Positions 54,271-64,000 of a DNA stretch of 64,000 bases are shown in pieces (position 1 is the first letter of the stretch; every line of letters begins with the position of its first letter). Under the pieces are notes generated by a model that saw only the letters and a list, made by a program, of their open reading frames with translations, was not told the DNA's origin and ran no database searches. Origin of the DNA: Volvariella volvacea V23 (taxonomy: Eukaryota; Basidiomycota; Agaricomycetes; Agaricales; Pluteaceae); the NCBI GenBank assembly GCA_000349905.1, contig KB722746.1:246273-310272 (forward strand), read 5' to 3'. The position numbers and the translations under genes were made by a program.

Positions 54271-55941
54271 TTATGCTCGTTCATCAAGATCCAAGAAGCG
54301 CCACTCTCCATCCTCCTCCTCGGGTCTATAAAACCCACTAAGCAACGCCAACACCTTTGGCACACCATTCCTGCTCCTCAGCTCCTTTACCACTCCGGAT
54401 ACCGTCTTCCTACACTCCTCCAGCCACTGCATATGTCCTGTCCCACACCCCCAAATCTCATCCGGCCAAATGATCTGCAGGATTTCGAGCTGACCAACGC
54501 ATTCAACATGATCAAGGACCTCCTGGTAGTTATGTATGATCGCTGTACGGTATATGGCCTTCTGTTGATCCCTCCTCTCCTTCTCTGCTTCTTCATCATA
54601 TTCGTCCACAAGTTCGGGTTCGGATTGGGCATCGTCTTCACTACTCTGACTCACACCAGGATCATGCCGCTGCTGTAGGATAGGTGAACTGAATCTGGCT
54701 ACGTCACCGGGGTACAAACGAAGAATCTTCAGAGAGGTAAGGGAACGTAATGCCGGTACCCATAGCTTAGGCGTGAACGACCACCCCTCAAGGTGATGAA
54801 CACCAGCTTGAAACGTGATGCGTAGGCTGATGAGTGAGGATGCATGTCGTGGTAGGGCCTCTGCGAAAAATGGCGTAGCGATGCTGATGCTGGTATGTCC
54901 GGGTGTTTCGTTAAGGTCCTTGATGGTGAGCTGCCGTAGACCAGAGTAAGATGAGAGATAAGAACAAAGAGAGAGGGAGACTTGGCGTATTTTGAGAGTC
55001 TCCAGTCGTGTTCCAGCTGCCTCGAGGGATTTCCACAGGTTGTCGAGAGGAAGGATGAGATGAGGAGTGAAAGCGTTGAGATGTCGAAGAGAGGTGAAAG
55101 GAGATCCCTGAGCTGGAATGGCTCTGGGAAATTGGATGCCCTTCATCACGAGGGTGTGCAACACTGGTGCTGTATCATCACCACCGTGTCCGACGAACAG
55201 TGAATCCGCATCATGAAAATCAATGACACATCCCTGTTTGATACGGAAGACCTCTAATCCAGGATTGTTGCGGACAATTGAGCGTAATCCACCCTTGTAA
55301 GACGGAGGAATACACTCGTGGGGTTCACTTTCATCATACCCTTCCCACCTCTCCCCCCAACTATTCAACCCATCACACCCCCATCCATACTCATCCAACT
55401 TAAACTCTAGCTCCTTCAGCCCACTGAACTCGACCAACTTCCTGGGTAGTTCATATCCTCTCTTCCTCCATGGGATGATAACCAATCTCTCCAGCCTCCC
55501 CCCTGTAGCCGTGTGGGCCGCCTCGGCAACTCGTTCCTGCAGGTTGTGCATCCGTACTGTTGTCTCCTCCGTGTCGTCGAATCCAGGCTCCCATTCCACC
55601 TTGAACGAAGTCAGATTTTGGAACTGTTCAATCGTCTTGCAAAATTTAACGACTCCATCTTCATTCACGTATCGAGCAATGTAATATCCGTTTGTCTTCA
55701 CAGTTAGATGCTGTCCATATCGAAAGAGAGCTGAAAGCGGCTTGGAACACGCTTCAAGGAGTCGTTTAACGTCTCCCTCAGTGCGATTTATAGAGAATGC
55801 AATGTTCCGTAAGGAAATTAGTGAAAAGCAATCGTGAAAGTCGTGAGAGACGAGTCGTAAGGTTCGTAAGGTAGAGGGTTCAAGGTGCTGGGTTATCAAC
55901 TCGATGATGTCCGCTGGCGCATTGGTGAGCGTGGTGGTCAT
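54271..55941 (-). CDS. F-box-like protein of the 44-56 kb family
   Basis: Single exon, 556 residues, starting MTTTLTNAPADIIELITQHL, with the F-box-like stretch ending LRNIAFSINRTEGDVKRLLEAC. Family blocks: YELPRKLVEFSGLKELEF, LDNLWKSLEAAGTRLETLKI, WSFTPKLWVPALRSLTSL, GVPKVLALLSGFYRPEEE. A charged insert (SQSSEDDAQSEPELVDEYDE) lies before the last block, at the same place as in the 52271 gene. Probable SCF substrate adaptor. Confidence 0.78.
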   Translation of the reverse strand: MTTTLTNAPADIIELITQHLEPSTLRTLRLVSHDFHDCFSLISLRNIAFSINRTEGDVKRLLEACSKPLSALFRYGQHLTVKTNGYYIARYVNEDGVVKFCKTIEQFQNLTSFKVEWEPGFDDTEETTVRMHNLQERVAEAAHTATGGRLERLVIIPWRKRGYELPRKLVEFSGLKELEFKLDEYGWGCDGLNSWGERWEGYDESEPHECIPPSYKGGLRSIVRNNPGLEVFRIKQGCVIDFHDADSLFVGHGGDDTAPVLHTLVMKGIQFPRAIPAQGSPFTSLRHLNAFTPHLILPLDNLWKSLEAAGTRLETLKIRQVSLSLCSYLSSYSGLRQLTIKDLNETPGHTSISIATPFFAEALPRHASSLISLRITFQAGVHHLEGWSFTPKLWVPALRSLTSLKILRLYPGDVARFSSPILQQRHDPGVSQSSEDDAQSEPELVDEYDEEAEKERRDQQKAIYRTAIIHNYQEVLDHVECVGQLEILQIIWPDEIWGCGTGHMQWLEECRKTVSGVVKELRSRNGVPKVLALLSGFYRPEEEDGEWRFLDLDERA

Positions 55942-56254
55942 GACACTGGTGTTGGTTCGACGATAAGGAGATCTGGCATTTCAGGAAGGGTGCCGATGAT
56001 GGTTACGCAATGCCAACATGGGCTCAACCCGATATCAGCACCGCCACCATCAAAGAGTGGCTTGACCTGGCTTCCTTCCAGACAAATTCCCATTTTCTCG
56101 TATCTTAAATGAAGATTGTCATTCTATCCGTGGTGTGAATGTTGGATCGCACCAGCATTCTGAACACACAAACAGGATAAAATGAACAATATATACTGTA
56201 TTACAGAGCAACATATCTTTAGTATACACGTCACCATCATGATTAATGAAAAAC
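55942..56254. other. intergenic
   Basis: Promoter side of the F-box gene and 3' flank of T3 (CACCAGCATTCTGAACACAC is shared in part with the T1 and T4 flanks). No gene seen. Confidence 0.5.
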
Positions 56255-57759
56255 CTATGCTGGCAGCGGCGTGTCATCTTCATACCGCAACAACCGCTCG
56301 AAGCTAAATCGCTCGTCATAGGGCTTCAAGTCCACAGAAGGGGCGCATCGCGCAGGGGAGGTTGCTTCATTGATTCTCATGACCTCCTTTCCCTTATCCT
56401 TCCCCCACCAGCCACCCTGTTCCATCTTCACCCACACCCAAGCACCGTCGACTTCTCGAGGCTCGAATCCCTCCAATGACTTTGGAGCCCACACCTTTGG
56501 CCCCTTCGCCAGACCTTCTTTCCTGCTAGATCGCCATCGCTCCCTCACACTCGCGTGGATCGTCTCGTTCGTTGGACCGTTGGAGCCCTTCTTGCCAGCG
56601 TACGCACCCGGGGTGCGATACTTCCACGTCCACGTGTCTCCCTCCTTGTACCAATCATACCACCTCCCGCGGCCCCACCCCTTGATATACCTTATCGAAG
56701 CCTTCGGTCTCCCTCTTCTTACTATGGATTTGTGATGGGTCGTGGTCCAGAGAACAACCATGTTAGTGTAATTTTGATCAACATCAAGGAAAGGACGGCA
56801 GAGGTCAATCATCCAAGCCAAGGTCAAGTCGGCAAGAGCTTGATCGGCGTAACCACCACCAACGTTGGTATGAACACCAGGGAACCGGCACGCTGGAGCT
56901 CGATAGCTAAGGGAGAAAAAAAGTCAGGGCACATACCGAAAGGCAAAAAGAGGGAAGTCCTACACTTGGCAACACCAGCATCATCGGGCAGGTGCCATAA
57001 AGTTGGGGTGAATGGGCCACGGCATTCATCTAGTGCTAGCGCGTGGAAAGCGTGCTTGATGCCTACGCAAATGTTGTCAGTGCTAGGAACTGAATTCAAT
57101 GTATGGGGACTTACCTTTGACAAGGCTGTTGTCGAAGTGCTCATATGAGCCTGATACTCCCCCAGCTTTTGTGACGGCTGATAAGGGAAACCCAAGCTCG
57201 CGACTGTATCCCAGCAGCCCAAAACTCCAATCTCCACTGGGTACACCCTCGGAACAAAAGGCGGCTTTGGCGATATCGCATTCGCTTCCTCTCATTTCTT
57301 CCGATCTTCTGACTGCTTTTCGTGGAGGTCCGCAATGTAGCTGTCAAAGGTACCCTATTTGTAACTCTTCAAGGCCTCCTTCACAGGCCAGGCGTTCCGA
57401 GCCGAGAAAATACCAAGCCGGGCGACGGTGTTGGCAAGAACTCCAGCCGTGAACGCGCCGCGAGAGAACCTAAAGATGAAGATCTGGTCGCCCAAATTGT
57501 AGTTGTTCATGATGAATGTGTAAGCGTCCGCGATGTTCTCCTCGATTCCACCTCCCAATGCTTTTTGAAACATCTTCGATCCCCAGCTGAGGTCTTGTGT
57601 GCCGATACCGGATTGATAGTAGATGATCTGCTCGGTTTGGCCCTCTTTCCTGTTATTGCGAAGGGCGTGGCATATATGGTTGACGTTGGAGGAGACTAAG
57701 TAGCCACCACGGTTGGCAGACTGGCCAGTGCCGTCACAGGCAACGATGATACGCTTCAT
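56255..57759 (-). pseudogene. dead DUF2235 / Tle1-like hydrolase copy T3
   Basis: It keeps the MKRIIVACDGTGQSAN start and much of the C-terminal half (RGRWYDWYKEGDTWTWKYRT). The nucleophile elbow is changed from GFSRG to RFSRG. A TAG follows ALKSYK near 57357, where relatives read on. Further frame breaks lie near 57245, at the exon 3 start (the catalytic WFPGVHTNVGGGY is split over frames as LVFIPTLVVVTPI), and near 56710. The exon/intron plan of T1 is still visible. Non-functional as a hydrolase. Confidence 0.85.
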
Positions 57760-59140
57760 TTTGGGAGGTGAGGAGTGCTGGTGTGCTCAGAATTGCGAGT
57801 TGAATACGGTTTTTATACCTGGTCAGTCGTCATGATACGTGCCTTGTACACATATCTGCCAGTCGGAGAAATCCAACGCCGGTACAGAGAATGTTGAAGC
57901 TGTCTCGAAACGATGGCAGTAACACTACGAATGAATCCCTTGCTAGCATGGGGGGAGGCATGCTCCTGGCGCGTCCAAGTACTTGTCGTACTCATGGAAA
58001 AACTTGCAGTTGGTCTAAATCACGTCCTCCTGTCAACATACCTTGATCAATTTCTAGCCGAGGTACTTGGAACTACAAGCTGTGGTACACTATCATACCT
58101 TCGATATATCATGCCGGGCTTTGAACGGGTAGAATGTACCTGGGCTCGAGAGTTGGCCCTAGCGACTAAGAGTGCCTAGAAGTACATGTTTGTGAGATTA
58201 TGCCGAGAGTCCAGTCGAACTACACAATGCTTACTCAACGGCATAAAACACCAATCTCTCAGCCTCCACAAAGTCACAATATTGTGATATGTTAAGTTCA
58301 TCGTTAGTTCATCGATTCATATCGTAAGAGCTGAGACGCGTTAAGGGAGGGATGCGTCGTGGTGGAAGTAAGACGAAGAGGATAAGCGCGATAATCCCGT
58401 GGCGGTGATCCGGGCCGGCAAACGGATCAGCAAACCTCGGAGTGGATTTAACTACCTATATATATTGGTTCGTAAGTTTTTGTAATTTCCAAAAGCGTTA
58501 TATGAGGGGAGAACTTGTAAGAAATAGATTTACAGCATAATAATAATAGGTGGACGGCGAGAAAGGGATTGAACGAGACGACATATTGGTTCATTTCGTG
58601 TAGGATATATAGAGGAGAGAATTTGAAACTGTAAGACAGGGCCTTAGTAGAGGTAGAGAAACACGAAACTGGGGTTATTATTATACAATAACATATGAAC
58701 GAGGGATGCGAGTGGAATGCGAAACGAGATGGAATGTGCAGGACGATAAAGGTGAATCTGAACGAATAAAGAGTGCAAGGGGAATAAGAACTGACTAAGG
58801 AAACCCAAAAAGGTGATTCTGGACACCAACCAATTGCCTCGTAGCTGGAAACCTACCAATATGAGTGCTGCATCTCGTCACATTCCTAGGATCGCATCAG
58901 ACCATCCCTGTATGATGATGCGACACTGAGATAGATCTACTTGTAAGACAACGTTACTGTTGACATTTCTGCTGACGAGTAATAGAGTCTACCTTTCTTT
59001 GTGCTTCGATGGCTTATTGTGCTGTTCACATTAGATTGCACCAGCAGTTTGAACAAATAAACCGGGCGAATAAAATTAACAATATATACCCTATCACAGA
59101 TCCACGAATCTTGAGGCTACACGTTATCGCAATCGACAAC
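57760..59140. other. T3 leader, spacer, 3' flank of T4
   Basis: 57760-58180 is the leader block of the DUF2235 family. Near 58400-58430 a GATCCGGGCCGGC short GC-rich repeat recurs, also found at the inner ends of the E/F duplication. 58440-58990 has no recognisable gene. 59030-59140 is the 3' flank of T4. Confidence 0.5.
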
Positions 59141-60629
59141 CTAAGCTGGCGTCGTGGAAGGCTGCGGCGTGCCATGCTCGTACCGCAGCAACGACTCGAA
59201 GCTAAACCGCTCGTCAAAGGGCTTCAATCCCACAGGAAAAGCAGGCCTTGCAGGGAACGCCGCCTCACGAATCCTCAAAACCTCCTTCCCCTTGTCCGTC
59301 CCCCACCACCCACCCTTGTCCGTCTTCACCCACACCCAAGCACCATCAACCTCCCGGGGCTCAAACCCCTCCAACGACTTTGGAGCCCACGTCTCTGGCC
59401 CCGTCGTCAGATGCTGCGCTTTACTGGACTGCCATCGCTCCCTCACACTCGCATGGATCGTCTCGTTCGTCGGACCGTTTGATCCCTTCTTGCCAGGGTA
59501 CGCACCCGGGGTGCGATACTTCCACGTCCACGTGTCTCCCTCCTTGTACGAGTCATACCACCTCCCGCGGCCCCACCCCTGGTACACCTCATCAAACCCC
59601 AGCGCCCGCCGCTCCTCGCCCTCAATTTCCGAAGGGTAATGGTCAAGACGGACGACCAAGTCGATGTACTCCTGGTCAAAGTCCAGGAAGGGACGGCAGA
59701 GGTCGATCATCCAGGCCAGAGTCAGATCGGCGAGCGCTTGGTCGCCGTAGCCTCCGCCGACGTTGGTGTGCACGCCTGGGAACCAGCATTGCTGCAGGTC
59801 GATGACTGAAGCAAACGGAATGTGAGCAATAACGGCAAAAAGGGGAGAAGGGAAGACATACACTTTGCGACTTCGGGGTCCTCGAGCAGGTGCCATAATG
59901 CTGGGGTGAATGGGCCACGGCACTCGTCCAACGCTAGCGCGTGGAAAGCGTGCTTGATACCTAAAACAAGCGTATTCAGAGACAGTAGAGACTCGATCCA
60001 AGGAATGGTAAATTAACGAGCCCGTTATCGAAATGTTGATAGTCGCCTGTTACTCCCCCGGCATTCGTGACTGGCTTATACGGAATACCCAAGCTCGCAA
60101 CCGTATCCCAACAACCCAAAACCTCGATCTCCACCTTGTGGGCGAAAGACACCCTTCCTTTCTTTTTCTGTTGTTCATCGAGCTCCCTTTTCCTGTGGTC
60201 CGCAATATATTTGTCAAATGTACCCTTCTTGTAGCTCTTCAATGCCTCCTTCAACGACCAGGCGCTCCGAGAGGAAAGAACACCCAGCCGGGCAATGATG
60301 TTCGCAAGAACGCCTGCCGTGAACGCGCCGCGAGAGAATCCAAAGATGAAAATCTGGTCGCCCGGGTTGTAGTTGTTCATGATGAATGTGTAAGCGTCCG
60401 CGATGTTCTCCTCGATTCCACCTCTCAATGCTTTTTGAAACATCTTCGATCCCCAGCTGAGGTCTTGTGTGCCGATACCGGACTGATAGTAGATGATTTG
60501 CTCGGTTTGGCCTGCCTTCTGGGTGTTGCGGAGGGCGTGGCATAGACGGTTGACGCTGGTGGAGACCGAGTAGCCGCCGCGGCTGGCAGACTGGCCGGTG
60601 CCATCACAGGCAATAATGATGCGCTTCAT
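59141..60629 (-). CDS. DUF2235 / Tle1-like alpha/beta hydrolase T4
   Basis: Exons 60629-60018, 59952-59862 and 59805-59141 give 455 residues. The start is MKRIIIACDGTGQSAS; GFSRG, GCWDTVASLG and WFPGVHTNVGGGYGDQ carry the expected Ser, Asp and His. The first donor used in T1 and T2 is deleted here (GTTAATTTACC in place of GTCAAAGGTAACTCACC). The frame can still be kept with the GTTAAT donor and an acceptor nine bases further in (ATCAAG before CACGC), which removes G-I-K and neighbours. If that splice is not used, the gene is broken. The shortened stretch before GRVSFAHKVEIEVL also differs from the paralogs. Confidence 0.75.
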
Positions 60630-61881
60630 TCTAGAAGGCGAGGAGTGTTGGAGTGTTCAGAATCTCGAGGCGAACATACTTTTTATACTTGGTCAGCCAT
60701 TACGACCTGTGCCTTGTTCACAGAGATGACAGTCGGAGAAGTCCAATGCCGGGCGCAGAGAGCATTGAAGCTGTCTCAAAATAATGGCGGTGACAGTACG
60801 AATGCGCCCCTTGCTAGTATAGGTGAAGCATGTTCCTGGCACAGGTTAACTATTATGCTCATTGTAATTGGTTCAAATAATGCCCTGCTGTCAACGTACC
60901 TTGATAAATTTCTGGCCGAGGTACTTGGAAGCAGCAGCAGCGATGGAATGCCGAACCTTCAGTTTGTCATGCCAGGCGTTGAGTGGACGGAATGTACCTG
61001 ACCCTAGCGCCCAGGACATCTGGTGTATGTGAGATGTCGAATCGACAAGAGAACCGAGCCTAAACTCTTCATTGCTTACCCAAGTCAACGGCATGCTGAG
61101 ACGTAAGTGTCACCAATCACCCATCCTCTCTCCGAAAGTCGGGTTTGGATCAAGGTCACAAGAGGTGTTGGTATACAACAAGAATGAGAGTAGACGAAGA
61201 GAACGCGAAACAAAAAGACGTGATTCAGGACACTGACCCAATCATGTCGTGCTCATAGGTCCCCATCATCTCAGCGGCCGCCGCGATTACCAAAGCCAGA
61301 ATAGCCGTCATTCTGTCGACGATTCCTGCAATTGGCATCTTGCGGTAGTTGTCCTTGATCGACAGGAAGTGCCGCGCCTGGTTTATTTCTACGTCGCTGT
61401 ATTACGCAGAGGCGCTGGCGTGTGCACAGCGGGTAGGGTAGAATACGCGGGATATTGACTAGCTCGCGCATTCAGTATTGACCGAATGGGTGGGCGTTCA
61501 CTGGAAAGTAGGATGCGAGGTGACTTGTTGGCCGGCTCCGGGGACCGGACCGACCCGCCTGCTGCCCGGCTCAGCATCGTCCATGCCGGCGTTACCAGTA
61601 AAGTTCTCAGCCCGACCATCTGACTCCCAGTTTTAGAGCTATGCTGTATATGAGCTAGGAACATAACTAATGCTCGAGCTCGCGCCACTTTTGTAACACG
61701 ACAATGAGTTCTGCATGCCGAGGTCTAGTGAGAGAACGACCAAGACGAGATGATGGGACAAGCTCTGGTCCTTGCCGAGTCCATGGACATCTCGCCGGTG
61801 TATTTGGTGACGATCGGCAGGACAGGCGCGGTCCTGCTTGGTCATCAAATGCCGGTTTCTGGTTTCTCGGTGGGCGGAACC
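60630..61881. other. T4 leader and intergenic
   Basis: 60630-61110 is the DUF2235 leader block with a possible intron (minus strand GTAAGCAATGAAGAG near 61080 to ACCAG). 61535-61585 is a copy of the GC-rich short repeat (CCGGGGACCGGACCGACC). No gene seen; long frames at 61389-61688 and 61667-62104 are not supported. Confidence 0.5.
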
Positions 61882-62885
61882 AGGCCCCGGGAAGCTCTGT
61901 ATATTTGTTGTCCGGAAAAATTCTGAATTTTGGCCTCAAATCCGCACTTTTTGAGGTCGCAAATCCGCAAATTCGGACAGACGTGGTCACGTGGTAGTCT
62001 ATAAAAGGAAACTCGTCAGCGCCGTGTCTGTTGATGACCTCGGAGGTTTTCTGGTTCAGCCCAAAAGTTTGAGCCAAGTTCGGGGATGCTATCGAAGATA
62101 CCAATTTTCTTCTGACTCCAGTCTACCCAATGCAACAGCTCTTTTGAGGAGCACAATGGTACGACCCAGAGTGTTTTAGCTAGGAGGTAATTCGGGCCTC
62201 GTCCCATTGTCTAGTGCTCCCAATCAGATTTCCGCATGCAATCCGAGTCGCTCGCAATCTGGGTAACGTACTGCTTGGTTGATATACTCTGCCGTCCTTC
62301 CTTCACAGTACCCCCAACCAGTGGGCCAAACCATCCAGATAGCACAGCCCAGTGAGTGTTCCCATTTTCCTCTGAGATTTCTTGATATTTCGTAGCAATC
62401 CCGTCAAGAGTGAAAGTTGCGAGCTTCTCCCCTTTATTGATAAGGGGAAGAATGTCACAGGCCGTGATCTGCGTGCAGTAGATGCCCCTCACACCTTCTG
62501 CTGCGCGTTTGAGTAGAGTTGCTTCGTCTGCCGTTGCAGTCTCCATGGCGGACGGTGAGGCTCGTAAAGGGGTTGACATTATCGTGAAAATAATCCACCC
62601 ATGTGCTCAGATTGATTGTCATACTCAAATTCAAATGGTTTTGCAGCGGAATGTGGCTCATGGCCCTAATATATCAACTATCAGCACCAATTTGGTTGCG
62701 AGGCGACGAGGCTAAGCGCCGTGTCTCGTGGCCGATCAGGCGCTCAAATCCGCAAAGGGCGGACAGTCCCCGGAGTGTGCGCTGATTTTCAGCCTCAAAT
62801 CCGCAAATTTCAGACACTCCGAACCACTAATTTTGACCTAAAATCCGCTAATTCCCGGACAAGTGGTGGAAGCTTCCCGGGGCCT
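61882..62885. mobile_element. hAT-like non-autonomous DNA transposon, 1,004 bp
   Basis: The ends AGGCCCCGGGAAGCT (61882-61896) and 62871-62885 are perfect 15-bp inverted repeats. Both sides carry GCGGAACC (61874-61881 and 62886-62893), an 8-bp target duplication as made by hAT transposases. Subterminal regions repeat CAAATCCGCAAATT-like motifs in inverted arrangement (61930-61978 and 62745-62850), as hAT elements often do. No transposase is encoded, so it would need one in trans. The centre may hold captured host sequence. Confidence 0.8.
62211..62579 (-). other. open frame inside the transposon, possible captured gene piece
   Basis: 122-codon frame (MSTPLRASPSAMETATADEA...) with a plausible protein-like composition (ITACDILPLINKGEKLATFTLDG), lying wholly inside the inverted repeats. 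I do not recognise it and see no partner exon. It could be a captured host gene fragment or chance. Confidence 0.25.
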
Positions 62886-63588
62886 GCGGAACCATTCCTT
62901 TCCCGACCTTCTAGAGCCCCCGGCCTTTCAGCTCTCTTGAGACTGCTCTCTTGCAGCCACACAGCCACCCTGCTCGCTCTAAATCTAAATCTCTCGTCAC
63001 TCCGATGGGGTAAAGAAACGGATATTCTCAAGCAGGGTGGTCAATACCATACGGACACCAAGATTTTTCGCCAACATACGGACTTTGTGCCCTTGTACCG
63101 CACATCCTGAGCATAAATACCGCAGCATGCACCGTTTTGTGTTGAGCATGCTGTGAGGCAATCCTGAATTGTCCGAGGTACCAGCTACAGCGCCATCCTA
63201 GTCGCTCACCAAGTCACTTAAACGTGATAAACTGTATCATCCACCTCCCACCATCTATGTCCCCGTAAAACGCTGTGCAATCTCGTGTCTTATTCAGGTG
63301 GGTTTGTTCCCTGAATCGTTTACAACATTCTGTCCCCTGGCCCATGCTTCGAGTGTACAAGCCCCTCTTGTGGACCATTTGGCTCGACAATTAACCATAT
63401 GGCTCCTCTTTGACTTGTTTGTACCGAGGGCGGAGTGGAAACGATGGGTTTAGTGTACATATATGATATGTGATAAGAACGTGAAGATAAAAGAAATACA
63501 TTTTCATCTCAGTACCGTAGCGGCGTGTGGACTTTGCGTTTCTTTTAATGACAGACGAGCAAAGTCGAAGCGAGTCATGCTTGCAGTC
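62886..63588. other. intergenic, no gene seen
   Basis: Between the transposon and the reductase gene. No supported coding frame; probably the 3' flank of the reductase. Confidence 0.5.
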
Positions 63589-64000
63589 TCAAAAAATGAC
63601 CACTTGAGATGCCCCATTCCAGCCCAGCTGGATCAACGAATCTAAGTCTTCATTAGAAACATCACTTCCCAAGATTTCATTAAACCCATACCTCTAACAA
63701 GCTGCTCCATCTGCGGAGGACCACAGATGCACACCAGCCCATCCGCCGTCGGAGGGGGCAGATAATCCCGAAGCATCTTGACATCAACCCGACCAGTCGA
63801 GTGGCTCCAACCATCAGGAACCGGCGATCCCGTCAACGAATAGCGAAGACGCAACCGCGACGGATGCTCCCGAGCCAAAGCGTCCAGCTCTTCTCTGCAC
63901 AGTATATCGTCGAAATGGCGATTCACGTCCAATACGTTCACTGTCGTGCTCGTGTCTGCGTCATCTTCGAATATGCCACGCAGGACCTGCAGGATGGGCG
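63589..64000 (-). CDS. cytochrome b5 reductase-type FAD/NAD(P)H oxidoreductase, C-terminal part
   Basis: Cut by the window end; the N-terminal part lies beyond 64000. Last exons: 64000-63692 and 63641-63589, with a 50-nt intron (GTATGG...TTAG). Reading gives PILQVLRGIFED (NAD(P)H-fold start), DDILCREELDALAREHP, GWSHSTGRVD and the diagnostic CGPPQMEQLVRDSLIQLGWNG. After splicing it ends ASQVVIF, the usual short tail of this family (typically V-F-x-F). Without the intron the tail would be MGLMKSWEVMFLMKT, which does not fit. Members pass electrons from NAD(P)H through FAD to cytochrome b5 or a fused haem domain; which type cannot be told without the N-terminus. Confidence 0.82.

Noticed and set aside
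61667..62104. 145-codon minus-strand frame crossing the transposon edge
   Set aside because: It runs through the terminal inverted repeat and target duplication, so it is not a unit older than the insertion.

Overview
The window is nuclear DNA of a filamentous basidiomycete, most likely an agaricomycete. The genus is not proven; the gene content resembles Rhizoctonia/Ceratobasidium-type genomes. The support is short 45-60 nt GT-AG introns, F-box proteins, Tle1-like DUF2235 hydrolases, an SRPK-type kinase, a fungal flavin monooxygenase and heavy recent segmental duplication. I saw no tRNA, rRNA, CRISPR array or viral gene.

Layout. 0-12 kb: a three-finger C2H2 gene (minus), an F-box gene (minus), an F-box relic, a second F-box gene (plus), a flavin monooxygenase (plus) and a P-loop NTPase (minus). 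12-44 kb: a tandem and inverted array of C2H2 zinc-finger genes, named here A(-), B(-), C(+), G(+), D(+), E(-), H(+), F(+). A and D are broken; B, C, E, F, G and H look intact. One DUF2235 gene (T1) lies between B and C. E and F are arms of a roughly 5 kb inverted duplication with H in the middle. Decayed copies of the NTPase lie directly downstream of E and F, as the intact copy lies downstream of A, so 'zinc finger then NTPase' looks like one duplicating module. 44-61 kb: three paralogous F-box genes, an SRPK-like kinase with an in-frame stop, and DUF2235 genes T2, T3 (dead) and T4. 61.9-62.9 kb: a 1,004-bp element with 15-bp terminal inverted repeats and an 8-bp target duplication (hAT-like). 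The right end cuts a cytochrome-b5-reductase-type gene.

The most unusual signals are in the zinc-finger array. (1) Each two-finger gene carries, inside its coding sequence, an inverted repeat whose two arms have changed together between paralogs. (2) About 450-480 bp upstream of seven of these genes (about 370 bp for A) is a 40-bp hairpin. Its first arm starts on the AG of a predicted splice acceptor, and several copies show compensatory base changes. (3) A core promoter block sits 110-116 bp before the ATG in all six two-finger genes. (4) The start of a predicted leader intron is identical upstream of E, F and the unrelated hydrolase T2. Together these suggest a fast-duplicating family of putative nuclear regulators with conserved structured cis elements. 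Function is inference; only the sequence patterns are seen directly. Exon coordinates were worked out by hand from splice consensus and reading phase.
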